This document shows, piece after piece, positions 42,611 through 55,038 of a stretch of DNA of 64,000 nt. Position 1 is the first letter of the stretch, and the number at the start of each line of letters is the position of its first letter. Where the stretch lies: contig NZ_AUDH01000009.1 in the NCBI RefSeq assembly GCF_000425365.1, forward strand, positions 1 through 64,000, read 5' to 3'. The position numbers and the translations under genes are program-made. Under the pieces are notes generated by a model, which worked only from the letters and a program-made list of their open reading frames with translations, ran no database searches and was not told the origin of the DNA. The stretch comes from Rubritepida flocculans DSM 14296 (lineage in GTDB: Bacteria; Pseudomonadota; Alphaproteobacteria; Acetobacterales; Acetobacteraceae).

Positions 42611-42800
42611 ACACCCCGCTGCGCGAGCGGCGAGCTTTTCCCCGCGCGCCGCTGGTCGCGCAGCGCTAGCCGCGCTGCGCGAGCGGCACGCCCGCCTCGC
42701 GCGCCGCTGGCCGCGCAGCGCTAGCCGCGCTGCGCGAGCGGCACGCCCGCCTCGCGCGCCGCTGGCCGCGCAGCGCTAGCCGCGCTGCGCGAGCGGCACG
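42611..42800. repeat. 55-bp tandem repeat at the 3' end of gltA
   Basis: CTAGCCGCG recurs at 42666, 42721 and 42776, giving a 55-bp unit with two exact copies, a partial copy that enters the gltA coding region, and a diverged copy at 42618-42665. Each unit contains the gltA ending PLAQRG-stop on the minus strand. Since 55 is not a multiple of 3, each copy lies in a different frame. Inner parts are palindromic (GCTGCGCGAGCGGC, GCGCGCCGCTGG). Confidence 0.9.
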
Positions 42801-43909
42801 ACAGGCCGCTGCTCCACGCCGGTGTAGCGCGAGAGCGGGCGGATCAGGCGGTTGTCGGCGGCCTGCTCCAGCACATGCGCGGCCCAGCCCGTGATGCGCG
42901 AGCAGACGAAGATGGGCGTGAACATCGGGATGTCGAAGCCCATCAGGTAGTAGGCGGGCCCGGCCGGGAAATCGAGGTTGGGGTGGATGCGCTTCTCCTC
43001 CAGCATCACCCGTGCGAGCACGGCGGAGGTGTTCATCCAGCGCTTGTCGCCCACCACCTCGGCCATCAGCTCCGCATACTTCTTCATGGTCGGCACGCGG
43101 CTGTCGCCGTTCTTGTACACGCGGTGGCCGAAGCCCATGACCAGCGCCTTGTGGTCGAAGCGCTCGCGCAGCCAGGCCTCGGCGGCCTCGGGCCCCGGGA
43201 TTTCCTTCAGCATGTGCATCACCGCCTCGTTCGCGCCGCCGTGCAGCGGGCCCTTCAGCGCCGCGATGGCCGCGGTGATGGCGCCATGCATGTCCGCCAT
43301 GGTCGAGGTGACGGTGCGCGCGGTGAAGGTGGAGGCGTTGAAGGTGTGCTCGGCGTAGAGGATCATCGAGACGTCGAAGGCCTTGATCACCTCCTTCTGC
43401 GGCACGCGCCCGAACACCATGTGGAAGAAGTTCTCGCACCAGGGCAGGGCCGGATCGGGCGCGATGGGCTCGAGCCCCTTGGAGAGCCGGTTGGTCGCCG
43501 CCACCGCGCAGGGGATCTTCGCCAGCAGCCGCATCGCCTTGCGGCGCTGCGCGGCGTCGCTGATGTCGGCCGTCTCGGGATCCTCCATCCCCATGAAGGA
43601 GACGGCGGTGCGGATCGCGTCCATCGGGTGCGCCTCCTTCGGGAACTCCCGCAGCACGCGCAGCAGGGCGGGGCTCAGGCCCCGCTCGGCCTTCTCCGCC
43701 GCCTGGAAGGCCGCAAGCTCGGCGCGCGTCGGCAATTCGCCGTTCCAGAGCAGATAGGCGACCTCGTCGAAGCTCGCCTCCTCGCAGAGATCCTGCACCG
43801 CATAGCCGCGATAGGTGAGGCTGTTCGTCTCCGGCATCACCTTGGAGATGGCGCTGTCATCGGCATAGACGCCGACCAGCCCCTTGCGCACTTCGATGGC
43901 GTCCGACAT
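42776..43909 (-). CDS. gltA: citrate / 2-methylcitrate synthase
   Basis: This 377-aa enzyme condenses acetyl- or propionyl-CoA with oxaloacetate. Catalytic His lie in LYAEHTFNASTF and GPLHGGANEAV, the Arg/His pair in GFGHRVYKNGDSR, and the Asp in MGFDIPMFTP. Its short length and end (IRPLSRYTG) match the PrpC-like group that includes bifunctional forms, so the citrate role is likely but not certain. GAGGAAGA precedes the ATG. Its stop lies in a 55-bp tandem repeat. Confidence 0.88.
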   Translation of the reverse strand: MSDAIEVRKGLVGVYADDSAISKVMPETNSLTYRGYAVQDLCEEASFDEVAYLLWNGELPTRAELAAFQAAEKAERGLSPALLRVLREFPKEAHPMDAIRTAVSFMGMEDPETADISDAAQRRKAMRLLAKIPCAVAATNRLSKGLEPIAPDPALPWCENFFHMVFGRVPQKEVIKAFDVSMILYAEHTFNASTFTARTVTSTMADMHGAITAAIAALKGPLHGGANEAVMHMLKEIPGPEAAEAWLRERFDHKALVMGFGHRVYKNGDSRVPTMKKYAELMAEVVGDKRWMNTSAVLARVMLEEKRIHPNLDFPAGPAYYLMGFDIPMFTPIFVCSRITGWAAHVLEQAADNRLIRPLSRYTGVEQRPVVPLAQRG

Positions 43910-43990
43910 GGCGTGTCTTCCTCTTCCCCAGTCTTGTTGCGCCGCAGCTTAAGCGCGCGCGCCGGGGCGGCAAGGTGGGGCGGCCGCGCC

Positions 43991-44956
43991 CTATCCGCGC
44001 GGCGCGGCGGCGCGCGCGAGCCGGTCGCGGATGGCGGGCGCGAGGCCGCCGCCCGGCACCGGCATGGCCGCGATGCCGCGCAGCCCGAGGCGACGGCCCT
44101 CCGCATCCAGCCGGCGCAGCGCGCCGAAGAGGCGGCGCGCCGCCTCGCGGTCGTCGCGCGCGAGCGAGAGCTGCTCGGTGATCGCCGCCCCTGCGAGGGG
44201 CGGGCCGAAGGCGAGCAGCGCCTCGTCCGCCGCCACCTCCCGCGCATCGAGCCGCAGCGGCAGCACGGGCGCGTAGTGCGAGAGCAGCAGGCCAGGGCTG
44301 CGCAGCGTCGGCGCGGGCGCGGCCTCGGGCGAGAGCGGCCGCCCCACGGGGCCGATCACCGCCTCGATCGCCTCCACCGGCACGCCGCCGGGCCGCAGCA
44401 GCGCCGCCCCGCCCGCGCCGAGGTCGAGCACGGTGGACTCCACGCCCACCGCGCATTCCCCGCCATCGAGGATGGCGGCGATGCGCCCGCCCAGCTCCTC
44501 CATCACATGCGCGGGGCTTGTGGGGCTCACGCGGCCAGAGCGGTTGGCCGAGGGCGCGGCCACCGGCCCGCCGAAGGCGCGCAGCATGGCGAGCGCGAGA
44601 TCATGCGCGGGCACGCGCACCGCCAGCGTGTCGAGCCCCGCCCCCGCCAGCAGCTCCACCCGGCAATCGGCCCGGCGCGGCAGTACGAGGGTGAGCGGCC
44701 CGGGCCAGAAGCGCGCGGCGAGCGCGCGGGCGCGCGCATCGGCGCGCACCTCGGCGAAGGCGGAATCGGCGTCGGCGAAGTGGCAGATCAGCGGGTTGAA
44801 GTGCGGCCGCCCCTTGGCAGCGAAGATTTCGGCCACCGCCGCGGCGTTGCGCGCATCCGCGCCCAGCCCATAGACCGTCTCTGTCGGGAAGGCGACGAGC
44901 GCGCCCGCGCGCAGCAGCGCCGCGGCGTCGAGCGGATCGTCGAGCAGCGCCGTCAC
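43991..44956 (-). CDS. tsaC: threonylcarbamoyl-AMP synthase
   Basis: This 321-aa enzyme makes the precursor of the t6A modification of tRNAs reading ANN codons. The YrdC domain has AFPTETVYGLGADA, PLICHFAD and VAAPSANRSGRVSPT. The C-terminal Sua5 domain follows (about 205-321), making it the long Sua5 form. GTG at 44956 is the best start; the frame runs further up but lies inside cysQ. Confidence 0.9.
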   Translation of the reverse strand: MTALLDDPLDAAALLRAGALVAFPTETVYGLGADARNAAAVAEIFAAKGRPHFNPLICHFADADSAFAEVRADARARALAARFWPGPLTLVLPRRADCRVELLAGAGLDTLAVRVPAHDLALAMLRAFGGPVAAPSANRSGRVSPTSPAHVMEELGGRIAAILDGGECAVGVESTVLDLGAGGAALLRPGGVPVEAIEAVIGPVGRPLSPEAAPAPTLRSPGLLLSHYAPVLPLRLDAREVAADEALLAFGPPLAGAAITEQLSLARDDREAARRLFGALRRLDAEGRRLGLRGIAAMPVPGGGLAPAIRDRLARAAAPRG

Positions 44957-44963
44957 GCCGCCC

Positions 44964-45734
44964 TCAGCCCTCGCGCCCCCAGGCGATGAAGCCCTCGTTG
45001 CGGTAGCCCGGCTTGCCGTAGCGCAGCCGCGCGCCCGCGGCGTCGAACATGCGCCCGCCGGCCGCCTCCAGCACCGCCTGCGCGGCCGCCGTGTCCCATT
45101 CCATGGTGCGGCCATCGAGCCGCGGCGAGACATCGGCCAGCCCTTCCGCGATGCGCGCGTATTTGAGCGCGGAGCCCATCACCAGAGTCTCCGCCACCGG
45201 GATCGGCGGCTGGAAGCCCGCCTCGCCCGTGTCCTTGCGGTGGCTGCGGCTCGCCATGAGCGTGAGCCCCTGGGGCGGCGGGCGGCGGGCGGCGATGGGC
45301 CGGCGCACCCCGTCGCGCTCCACCCAGGCGCCGTGCCCCGGCAGCCCGGCGTAGATCGCGGGCTCGGCCGGCGCGCCGAGCACGCCCAGCGTGGCGTAGC
45401 CCTCCTCCACCAGCGCGATGCACACGCAGTATTCCGGCAGACCCGCTGCGAACTCCTTGGTGCCGTCCAGCGGGTCCACCAGCCAGAAGCGCGGCGGGGG
45501 CGGCGGGGGTTCGCCGCCCGCGGCCATCGCCTCCTCGGCGATGATGGGGATCTCGGGCGCGGCGGCGCGCAGCCCCTCGATGATGATGCCCTCCGAGAGA
45601 TGGTCGGCGGCGGTGACGGGGCTCGCATCGCCCTTGCGCTCCACCGCGAAGCCGGCGCGGCGCACGGCCTCGATCGCCGCCCCCGCCTCGCGCGCGAGGC
45701 GGACGGCCAGTTCCAGGAGATCCTCGTGGGTCAT
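44964..45734 (-). CDS. cysQ: 3'(2'),5'-bisphosphate nucleotidase
   Basis: This 256-aa Mg-dependent phosphatase recycles PAP from sulfate activation. Metal motifs are IIAEEAMA, LVDPLDGTKEF and EWDTAAAQAVLEAAGG. DPLDGTKEF separates CysQ from inositol monophosphatases such as the suhB-like gene in this window. It lies 7 nt before tsaC and is divergent from pepA. Confidence 0.92.
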   Translation of the reverse strand: MTHEDLLELAVRLAREAGAAIEAVRRAGFAVERKGDASPVTAADHLSEGIIIEGLRAAAPEIPIIAEEAMAAGGEPPPPPPRFWLVDPLDGTKEFAAGLPEYCVCIALVEEGYATLGVLGAPAEPAIYAGLPGHGAWVERDGVRRPIAARRPPPQGLTLMASRSHRKDTGEAGFQPPIPVAETLVMGSALKYARIAEGLADVSPRLDGRTMEWDTAAAQAVLEAAGGRMFDAAGARLRYGKPGYRNEGFIAWGREG

Positions 45735-45823
45735 GGGCGGTGGTTAGGGCCTCGGGCGGGATGACGCAATGCGCGCGCGCGCCTATCGTGGACCGACACG
45801 GAATCGCCGCACAGGACAGCCCC

Positions 45824-47314
<1,491 letters not shown>

Positions 47315-47317
47315 GCC

Positions 47318-48721
47318 GTGCTGCGCCTGCGCCGCGCCGCACCGGCCGGCGCGCTGCTGCTGCGCCCGGTGCTGGAGGGCGGGCCGCCGCACCCCTCGGG
47401 CTTCGCCGGGCGGCCGGGCGAGATCCTCGACATCGGCCCGCGCGAGCGCTGGGTGGGCGCGGACGGCGCCGCCACCCCCGCGCAATGGGAGCGCGTGGGC
47501 GCGGAGTGCGTCGCCGCCGCCGGCGAGGCGGGGCGCGTGGCGCTGGACGCGCGCGGCCTGCCCGATGCGGTGGCCGTCGCCCTCGGCGTGGGGGCCGCGC
47601 TGCGCGCCTGGCGCTTCACCGCGCTGCAGGGCAAGCCGCCGCCCGGGCCGCGCCGCATCGCCCTGCTGCTCGACGACCCCGAGCGGGCGCGGCCGCTCTG
47701 GGCGCGGGCCGAGGCGGGGCTCGCCGGGACCTTTCTCGCGCGGGAACTCTCCGCCGAGCCGGCCAACCGCCTCACCCCGCGCGTTTTCGCGAGGCGGCTG
47801 AAGGCGCTGGAGGCGGAGGGGCTCTCCGTCCAGGTGATCAAGCCCGCGCGGCTGCGGCGCATGGGCGCGGGGGCGCTGCTCGCCGTGGGCGGGGCGGCGG
47901 CGGAGGGGCCGCGCCTCGTCGTGCTGCGCTGGAAGGGCGGCTTCGCCGCGCCCCCCGTGGTCTTCGTGGGCAAGGGCGTCTGCTTCGACACGGGCGGGGT
48001 GTCGGTGAAGCCCGCCGCCGGCATGGAGGCGATGCGCCAGGACATGGCCGGGGCCGCCGCCTGCGCGGGCGCGATGCTGGCGCTGGCGCGCCGCCGCTCG
48101 CCCTGCCCCGCGGTCGCGGTGCTCGCCATCGCCGAGAACGCGCTGGGGGCTGCGAGCTATCGGCCCGGCGATGTGCTCACCACCCTCTCCGGCCGCAGCG
48201 TCGAGGTGGTGGACACCGACGCCGAGGGCCGCCTGATCCTCGCGGATGCGCTGCACCACGCGATCCAGCGCTTCCGCCCCCAGGCGGTGATCGACGTGGC
48301 GACGCTGACGGGCAGCGTGATCACCGCGCTCGGCCATCACCGCGCGGGGCTGTTCGGCAATGACGCGGCGCTGGGCGCGCTGATCGCCGCGGCGGGCGAG
48401 GCGGTGGGCGAGCGCGTCTGGCCCCTGCCCATCGGCGAGCGGCACCGCGAGGATCTGCGCTCCGACATCGCGGACCTGCGGCAATGCGCGCCCGCGGGCT
48501 CCGGCGCCTGGGGAGGGCGGCTGCTGCCCGACGCTTGCCACGCCGCCGCCTTCCTGCGCGAGTTCGTGGGCGGGCTGCCCTGGGCGCATCTCGACATCGC
48601 GGGCGTGGATTCCGCCGAGAGCCCGGAGCTGCCGGCCGCCAAGGGCCAGCCCACCGGTTTCGGCGCGCGGCTGCTCGATGCGCTGATCGAGCGGCATTTC
48701 GAGGATCCGCACCGTATATAG
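47318..48721 (+). CDS. second leucyl aminopeptidase family protein (M17)
   Basis: This 467-aa paralogue has GKGVCFDTGGVSVKP, MRQDMAGAAA and DTDAEGRL, so the two Lys, the Asp/Glu ligands and the Arg of the active site are kept. The Lys before DM in PepA is Arg here, which is not a ligand. The N-terminal domain is shorter and diverged. GTG at 47318 is the start, 3 nt after pepA. It may have a different substrate range. Confidence 0.88.
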   Translation: MLRLRRAAPAGALLLRPVLEGGPPHPSGFAGRPGEILDIGPRERWVGADGAATPAQWERVGAECVAAAGEAGRVALDARGLPDAVAVALGVGAALRAWRFTALQGKPPPGPRRIALLLDDPERARPLWARAEAGLAGTFLARELSAEPANRLTPRVFARRLKALEAEGLSVQVIKPARLRRMGAGALLAVGGAAAEGPRLVVLRWKGGFAAPPVVFVGKGVCFDTGGVSVKPAAGMEAMRQDMAGAAACAGAMLALARRRSPCPAVAVLAIAENALGAASYRPGDVLTTLSGRSVEVVDTDAEGRLILADALHHAIQRFRPQAVIDVATLTGSVITALGHHRAGLFGNDAALGALIAAAGEAVGERVWPLPIGERHREDLRSDIADLRQCAPAGSGAWGGRLLPDACHAAAFLREFVGGLPWAHLDIAGVDSAESPELPAAKGQPTGFGARLLDALIERHFEDPHRI

Positions 48722-48754
48722 CGGAAGGCCCACCCCGAGGGAGGAACACGCCGC

Positions 48755-49735
48755 ATGAAGGCCGTCTGGTACGAACGCACGGGCCCGGCCCGCGAGGCGC
48801 TGGTGTTCGGCGAGATGCCCACGCCCTCGCCCGGCCCGGGCGAGGTGCTGGTGCGCCTCGCCGCCTCCGGCGTGAACCCCTCGGACTGGAAGGCGCGGGC
48901 GGGCAGCCGCCCCATGGTGGCGCCGCGCGTCATCCCGCACAGCGACGGGGCGGGCGTGATCGAGGCGGTGGGCGCGGGCGTGAACCCCGCACGCATCGGC
49001 GAGCGCGTGTGGATCTGGAACGGCCAGTGGAAGCGCGCCTTCGGCACCGCGGCGCAGTACATCGCCCTGCCCTCGGCCCAGGCGGTGCGGCTGCCCGACA
49101 CCACCTCCTTCGTCGAGGGCGCCTGCCTCGGCATCCCCGCCCTCACCGCCCTGCGCGCGGTGCTCACCGATGGCGGGGTGGCGGGGCGGAGCGTGCTGGT
49201 GGCCGGCGGCGCGGGGGCGGTGGGGCATTACGCCATCCAGTTCGCGCGGCGGCTCGGCGCGCGGCAGGTGATCGCCACCGTCTCCAGCCCCGAGAAGGCG
49301 CGCCGCGCCATGGAGGCCGGGGCGGACGCCTGCGTGGACTACCGCCAGGAGGATGCGGCCGAGCGCGTGAAGGAACTGACCGACGGCCGCGGCGTGGACC
49401 GCATCGTGGAGGTGGACATCGCCGCCAACGCGCCCCTGCTGCCGCGGCTTCTGGCGCAGGATGGGCTGTGCGTCGTCTATGGCTCGGGCGCGCCCGAGTT
49501 CACCCTGCCCTTCTTCCCGATGATCCTGGGCGGCTTCGGGCTGCGGTTCTTCATCGTCTATGAGCTGAGCCCGCCCGCGCGCGCGGAGTGCGAGGCGCTG
49601 CTGACGCGCTGGCTCGCCGAGGGCGTGCTGATCCACGCCATCGCGGGGCGGCTGCCGCTCGCCGAATGCGCCGCGGCGCACGAGATCGTGCAGGCGGGCA
49701 GCGCCATCGGGAACATCGTGCTCGACATCGCCTGA
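48755..49735 (+). CDS. zinc-type alcohol dehydrogenase/quinone oxidoreductase-like protein
   Basis: This 326-aa MDR protein has the GroES-like N-terminal domain (GEVLVRLAASGVNPSDWKARAG in about residues 29-50) and the NADPH motif VAGGAGAVGHYAIQFARRLGA. It has no Cys pattern for structural zinc, so quinone or enone reduction is more likely than alcohol oxidation. GAGGGAGGAAC precedes the ATG. Its stop overlaps the holC ATG. Confidence 0.87.
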   Translation: MKAVWYERTGPAREALVFGEMPTPSPGPGEVLVRLAASGVNPSDWKARAGSRPMVAPRVIPHSDGAGVIEAVGAGVNPARIGERVWIWNGQWKRAFGTAAQYIALPSAQAVRLPDTTSFVEGACLGIPALTALRAVLTDGGVAGRSVLVAGGAGAVGHYAIQFARRLGARQVIATVSSPEKARRAMEAGADACVDYRQEDAAERVKELTDGRGVDRIVEVDIAANAPLLPRLLAQDGLCVVYGSGAPEFTLPFFPMILGGFGLRFFIVYELSPPARAECEALLTRWLAEGVLIHAIAGRLPLAECAAAHEIVQAGSAIGNIVLDIA

Positions 49736-50172
49736 TGGCGGAGATCGGCTTCTACCACCTCACGCGCTCCAGCCTCGAACAGGCGCTGCCGCGCCTGCTG
49801 GGGCGGGTGCTGGCGCTGCCCGCGCGCGCCCTGGTGCTCTGCGCCAGCGAGGAGCGGCTGCGCGCGCTGGACGATGCGCTCTGGACCTGCCCGGAGCCCG
49901 ACTGGCTGCCGCACGGCACGCGGGATGCGGAGTGCCAGCCCATCTTCCTCACGCTCGAGGACGCCCCGCCGGCCAATGGCGCGCAGCATCTGTTCCTGAC
50001 CGAGGGGGTGGAGAGCGCGCATCTCGATCTCTACGCGCGCGTCTTCGACCTGTTCGACGGGGGCGACGCGGCGCAGGTGGAGGCCGCGCGGCGACGCTGG
50101 GCGGCGGCCAAGGCGGCGGGCCATGGGCTGACCTATTGGCGGCAGACGGCGCGGGGGTGGGAGCGGGGGTGA
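49735..50172 (+). CDS. holC: DNA polymerase III chi subunit
   Basis: This 145-aa clamp-loader-associated protein binds SSB. It starts AEIGFYHLTRSSLEQALPRLL and contains DALWTCPEPDWLPHGT, both typical of HolC. In many proteobacteria holC follows pepA; here an oxidoreductase gene stands between them. TGATG overlap with the gene before. Confidence 0.92.
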   Translation: MAEIGFYHLTRSSLEQALPRLLGRVLALPARALVLCASEERLRALDDALWTCPEPDWLPHGTRDAECQPIFLTLEDAPPANGAQHLFLTEGVESAHLDLYARVFDLFDGGDAAQVEAARRRWAAAKAAGHGLTYWRQTARGWERG

Positions 50173-50176
50173 GTGG

Positions 50177-50549
50177 CTCCCCACGACGCCGCTGCGCGCC
50201 GTCGCGGGGGCCCCGGGAGAACTCCCCACGACGCCGCTGCGCGTCGTCGCGGGGGCCCCGTTGAGGCTCTGAATCTGGGAGGGTGGCGCCTCCTTCCGCG
50301 GCAGAGCCGCGGAAGGGCTCCGCCGGGGGCGAGGCCGGAGGGCGTGCGTTTCCTGGCCATTCGCGCGAGGCGCGGAGGAGGAGATGGCCGGCGTCATTCG
50401 CCCGCTCCGGGCGGAGGCGCGGCTTCGCCGCGCCGGAGCAGCGCGCCCCGCACAGGCCGGGCGCCCATGGGGCCCCCGCGACGGCGCGCAGCGGCGTCGT
50501 GGGGAACTCGGGGGGCCCCCGCGACGGCGCGCAGCGGCGTCGTGGGGAA
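50177..50549. repeat. R3: doubled 38-bp repeat in inverted arrangement
   Basis: A 38-bp unit (CTCCCCACGACGCCGCTGCG onward) occurs at 50177-50214 and 50222-50259. Its reverse complement occurs at about 50469-50506 and 50512-50549. The two pairs enclose 210 bp that contains CCTTCCGCGG/CCGCGGAAGG and CGCGGCTTCGCCGCG hairpins. The right unit ends one base before the stop of the Bug gene and the left begins 4 nt after the holC stop. No gene lies in 50173-50550. Confidence 0.88.
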
Positions 50550-50550
50550 C

Positions 50551-51504
50551 TCAAGAATCCATCATGATCCCCGTCAGCGTCGCCATCTCGCGCCAGCGCG
50601 CCACCTCCTCCTGCTGGAAGGCGCCGAACTCCAGCGGCATCAGCGGCGCGGCGTTCAGCCCCGCCGCCACCGCGCGCGCCGCGACGGCGGGCTCGCCCAG
50701 CGCCTGCAGGAAGGCCGCGGCGATCTGCTCCACGCGCGGCAGCGCCGTGCCGCGCGGCGCGAAGAGGCCGAACCACGCATCCACCGCCATGAAGGGGAAA
50801 CCCGCCTCCGCCGCCGTGGGCAGCTCCGGAAACTCGGCGAGCCGCGCCGCCGCGCCGATGGAAAGGGCGCGCAGCCGCCCCTCGCGCACCAGGCTCACCA
50901 CGCCGGGCCAGGTGGAGACGTAGAAATCCACCACCCCCGCCACCGTGTCCTGCGTCGCCGGCCCGCCGCCGCGATAGGGCACATGCGTCGCGTCCATGCC
51001 GGTGCGGCGCACGAAGGTCTCCGCGATCACATGCGAGGCCGAGCCCGCCTGCGAGGAGGCGTAGGAAACGCGCCCGCCATTGCGGCCCATCGCCACCAGC
51101 CCCGCCATGTCGCGCGCGCGCGAGCCGGCGGGCACCACCGTCGCGTGGTGCACGGTGGCGAGCCGCGCGACGGGCGTGAAGCTCTCGATCACATGGTAGG
51201 GCAGGTTGCGCGCCATCCACTGGTTCGAGGCGTGGGTCTGGTTGTGGCCGAGCACCACCGTGTTGCCGTCGGGCGCGGCGCGCGCCGCGGCCTCGGTGCC
51301 GATGATGCCGCCCGCGCCGCCGCGATTGTCCACCACCACCGGCTGGTTGAGCAGCGCGCCCGCGCGCTCGCCGACCACCCGGGCCAGGATGTCGGTCGAG
51401 CCCCCTGGCGGGGCGGGCACGATCACGCGCAGCGGCGCGGATTGCGCGCGCGCCACGGCGGGCGCGGCGAGCAGCGCGAACAGCGGGCGGCGGGAAAGGC
51501 GCAT
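50551..51504 (-). CDS. Bug-family periplasmic solute receptor (TctC type)
   Basis: This 317-aa protein has an Arg-led signal (MRLSRRPLFALLAAPAVARA, possibly Tat) and a mature start LRVIVPAPPGGSTDILARVV, the hallmark of Bug receptors, with VVVDNRGGAGGIIGTEA. Such proteins bind carboxylates for tripartite carriers, though many are orphans. No tctA or tctB is adjacent. GGAG stands before the ATG at the end of the hydrolase gene, 5 nt upstream. Confidence 0.92.
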   Translation of the reverse strand: MRLSRRPLFALLAAPAVARAQSAPLRVIVPAPPGGSTDILARVVGERAGALLNQPVVVDNRGGAGGIIGTEAAARAAPDGNTVVLGHNQTHASNQWMARNLPYHVIESFTPVARLATVHHATVVPAGSRARDMAGLVAMGRNGGRVSYASSQAGSASHVIAETFVRRTGMDATHVPYRGGGPATQDTVAGVVDFYVSTWPGVVSLVREGRLRALSIGAAARLAEFPELPTAAEAGFPFMAVDAWFGLFAPRGTALPRVEQIAAAFLQALGEPAVAARAVAAGLNAAPLMPLEFGAFQQEEVARWREMATLTGIMMDS

Positions 51505-51509
51505 CGGGG

Positions 51510-52625
51510 TCACTCCGGCAGGGTGGCGAGGAAATCGAGAAGATGGCGCGTCACGGCCGCGGGCTGCTCCTGCTGCACCCAATGGCCCGCGCCGGGGAGG
51601 AGGTGCACCGCGCGCATCGCGGTGCAGGCCGTGCCGTTCATCCGCTCGAGCGCGCCCGGAACCTGGTGGATGCCCCAATCCGCTGCGCCCGCGATGAACA
51701 GCGAGGGCACGGCGATGGCCTGCCCCGCGAAGGCCTCGAGATCGGCGTCGAAGCGGCGCGAGGTGCGGATGCGATACCAGTTCAGCCCGCCCTGGAAGCC
51801 GGTGCGCGCATACTCGCCCGCATAGACGGCGAGCTCCGCCTCCGTCAGCCAGGGCGCCGCGCGCGCGGGCGTGTGGGGGGCCACCGTCTGCGCCATCGTC
51901 TCGTGCAGCTTCATCACGTAGTAGGTGGGCAGCTTCGCCAGCTCCTCCGCCGTCCAGGCGGCGAGCGGGTGCGGCGCGTTGTGCGGCCAGTCCGCGCTCT
52001 TCATGTGGTAGTAGCCGCGCAGGAAGGCGGCGAGCCCCTGCGGCGCGCCGCGCATGTCGGCATCGGCCTCGGGCGTCGAGTAGTACCAGTGGTAGTGCTT
52101 GCGCCCGATGGCGGCGAGCTCGGCCTGGATGTCCTGCCCCGGCGGGGGCGCGCCGTCGCCGAGCCGCGCGGGCGGGCCGGCGAAGGGCGCGGACATCAGC
52201 ACCAGGGCGGGGAAGAGGTCGGGCCGGATCAGCGCGGCATAGGCCGCGACGGGCGAGCCGAAATCATGCCCCACCAGCAGCCGCACCCGCGGCGCGCCGA
52301 GCGCGGCGACCAGCCCCATCGCGTCCCGCGCCAGGTTCATCAGGCGATAGGCGGCGAGATCGGCCTCGAAGCGCGTGTCGGCGCCGGTGGTGCGGCCATA
52401 GCCGCGCTGATCGGGCGCGACGACGTGATAGCCGGCCGCCGCGAGCGGCCCCATCACATGCCGCCAGGAATAGGCGAGCTCCGGGAAGCCGTGCAGCAGC
52501 AGGATGAGCGGCCGCCCCGGCTCGCCCGCCTCCAGCACATGCATGTGCAGGCCGTTGACGTGCCGGATGACGCGCGCGCGGAGGCCCGGCGGCAGGGGAA
52601 GGGGCGGGAGGCTCTCCTCGGTCAT
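51510..52625 (-). CDS. alpha/beta hydrolase, epoxide hydrolase-like
   Basis: This 371-aa protein has the oxyanion motif [15 protein letters not shown] and an Asp nucleophile in [16 protein letters not shown]. The acid is likely in the AGAADWG segment and the catalytic His lies in [13 protein letters not shown]. An Asp nucleophile and HGFPE point to epoxide hydrolase rather than esterase. It is followed by the Bug gene in the same operon, suggesting uptake and use of one compound. Confidence 0.85.
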   Translation of the reverse strand: MTEESLPPLPLPPGLRARVIRHVNGLHMHVLEAGEPGRPLILLLHGFPELAYSWRHVMGPLAAAGYHVVAPDQRGYGRTTGADTRFEADLAAYRLMNLARDAMGLVAALGAPRVRLLVGHDFGSPVAAYAALIRPDLFPALVLMSAPFAGPPARLGDGAPPPGQDIQAELAAIGRKHYHWYYSTPEADADMRGAPQGLAAFLRGYYHMKSADWPHNAPHPLAAWTAEELAKLPTYYVMKLHETMAQTVAPHTPARAAPWLTEAELAVYAGEYARTGFQGGLNWYRIRTSRRFDADLEAFAGQAIAVPSLFIAGAADWGIHQVPGALERMNGTACTAMRAVHLLPGAGHWVQQEQPAAVTRHLLDFLATLPE

Positions 52626-52665
52626 GGCGCGTCCTGGCGTTTCCGCCCCGAGGATAGGGCGCGAA

Positions 52666-54531
<1,866 letters not shown>

Positions 54532-54615
54532 GGCGGGGGTGTAGCTTCCTCGGGGCTTGCGCGGGAAGCGGCGGCAGGCTTGAAGGCGCGCGATCCGACG
54601 TCAGAGGACGCCCCC

Positions 54616-55038
54616 ATGGCCATCGAACGCACCTTTTCCATCATCAAGCCCGACGCGACGCGCCGCAACCTGACCGGCAAGATCAACGCGATCTTCGAGG
54701 AGAACGGGCTGCGCATCGTGGCGCAGAAGCGCATCTGGATGAGCCGCGCCCAGGCCAAGGAGTTCTACAAGGTCCACGCCGCCCGCCCCTTCTACAACGA
54801 CCTGGTGGACTTCATGGTCTCCGGCCCCGTGGTGGTGCAGGTGCTGGAGGGCGAGAACGCGGTCGCGAAGAACCGCGAGCTGATGGGCGCGACCAACCCG
54901 GCGAATGCGGCCGAGGGCACCATCCGCAAGCTCTTCGCCGAGAGCATCGAGGCGAACTCGGTGCACGGCTCCGACAGCCCCGAGAACGCGGCGATCGAGA
55001 TCGCCTATTTCTTCGCCGGCTGCGAGATCGTGGGCTGA
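54616..55038 (+). CDS. ndk: nucleoside diphosphate kinase
   Basis: This 140-aa enzyme keeps NTP pools balanced. It starts [18 protein letters not shown], and the phospho-accepting His lies in [12 protein letters not shown]. Its 3' end overlaps that of the convergent CitE-like gene by 34 nt, so the two transcripts are complementary there. It is divergent from the ABC-F gene. Confidence 0.97.
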   Translation: MAIERTFSIIKPDATRRNLTGKINAIFEENGLRIVAQKRIWMSRAQAKEFYKVHAARPFYNDLVDFMVSGPVVVQVLEGENAVAKNRELMGATNPANAAEGTIRKLFAESIEANSVHGSDSPENAAIEIAYFFAGCEIVG

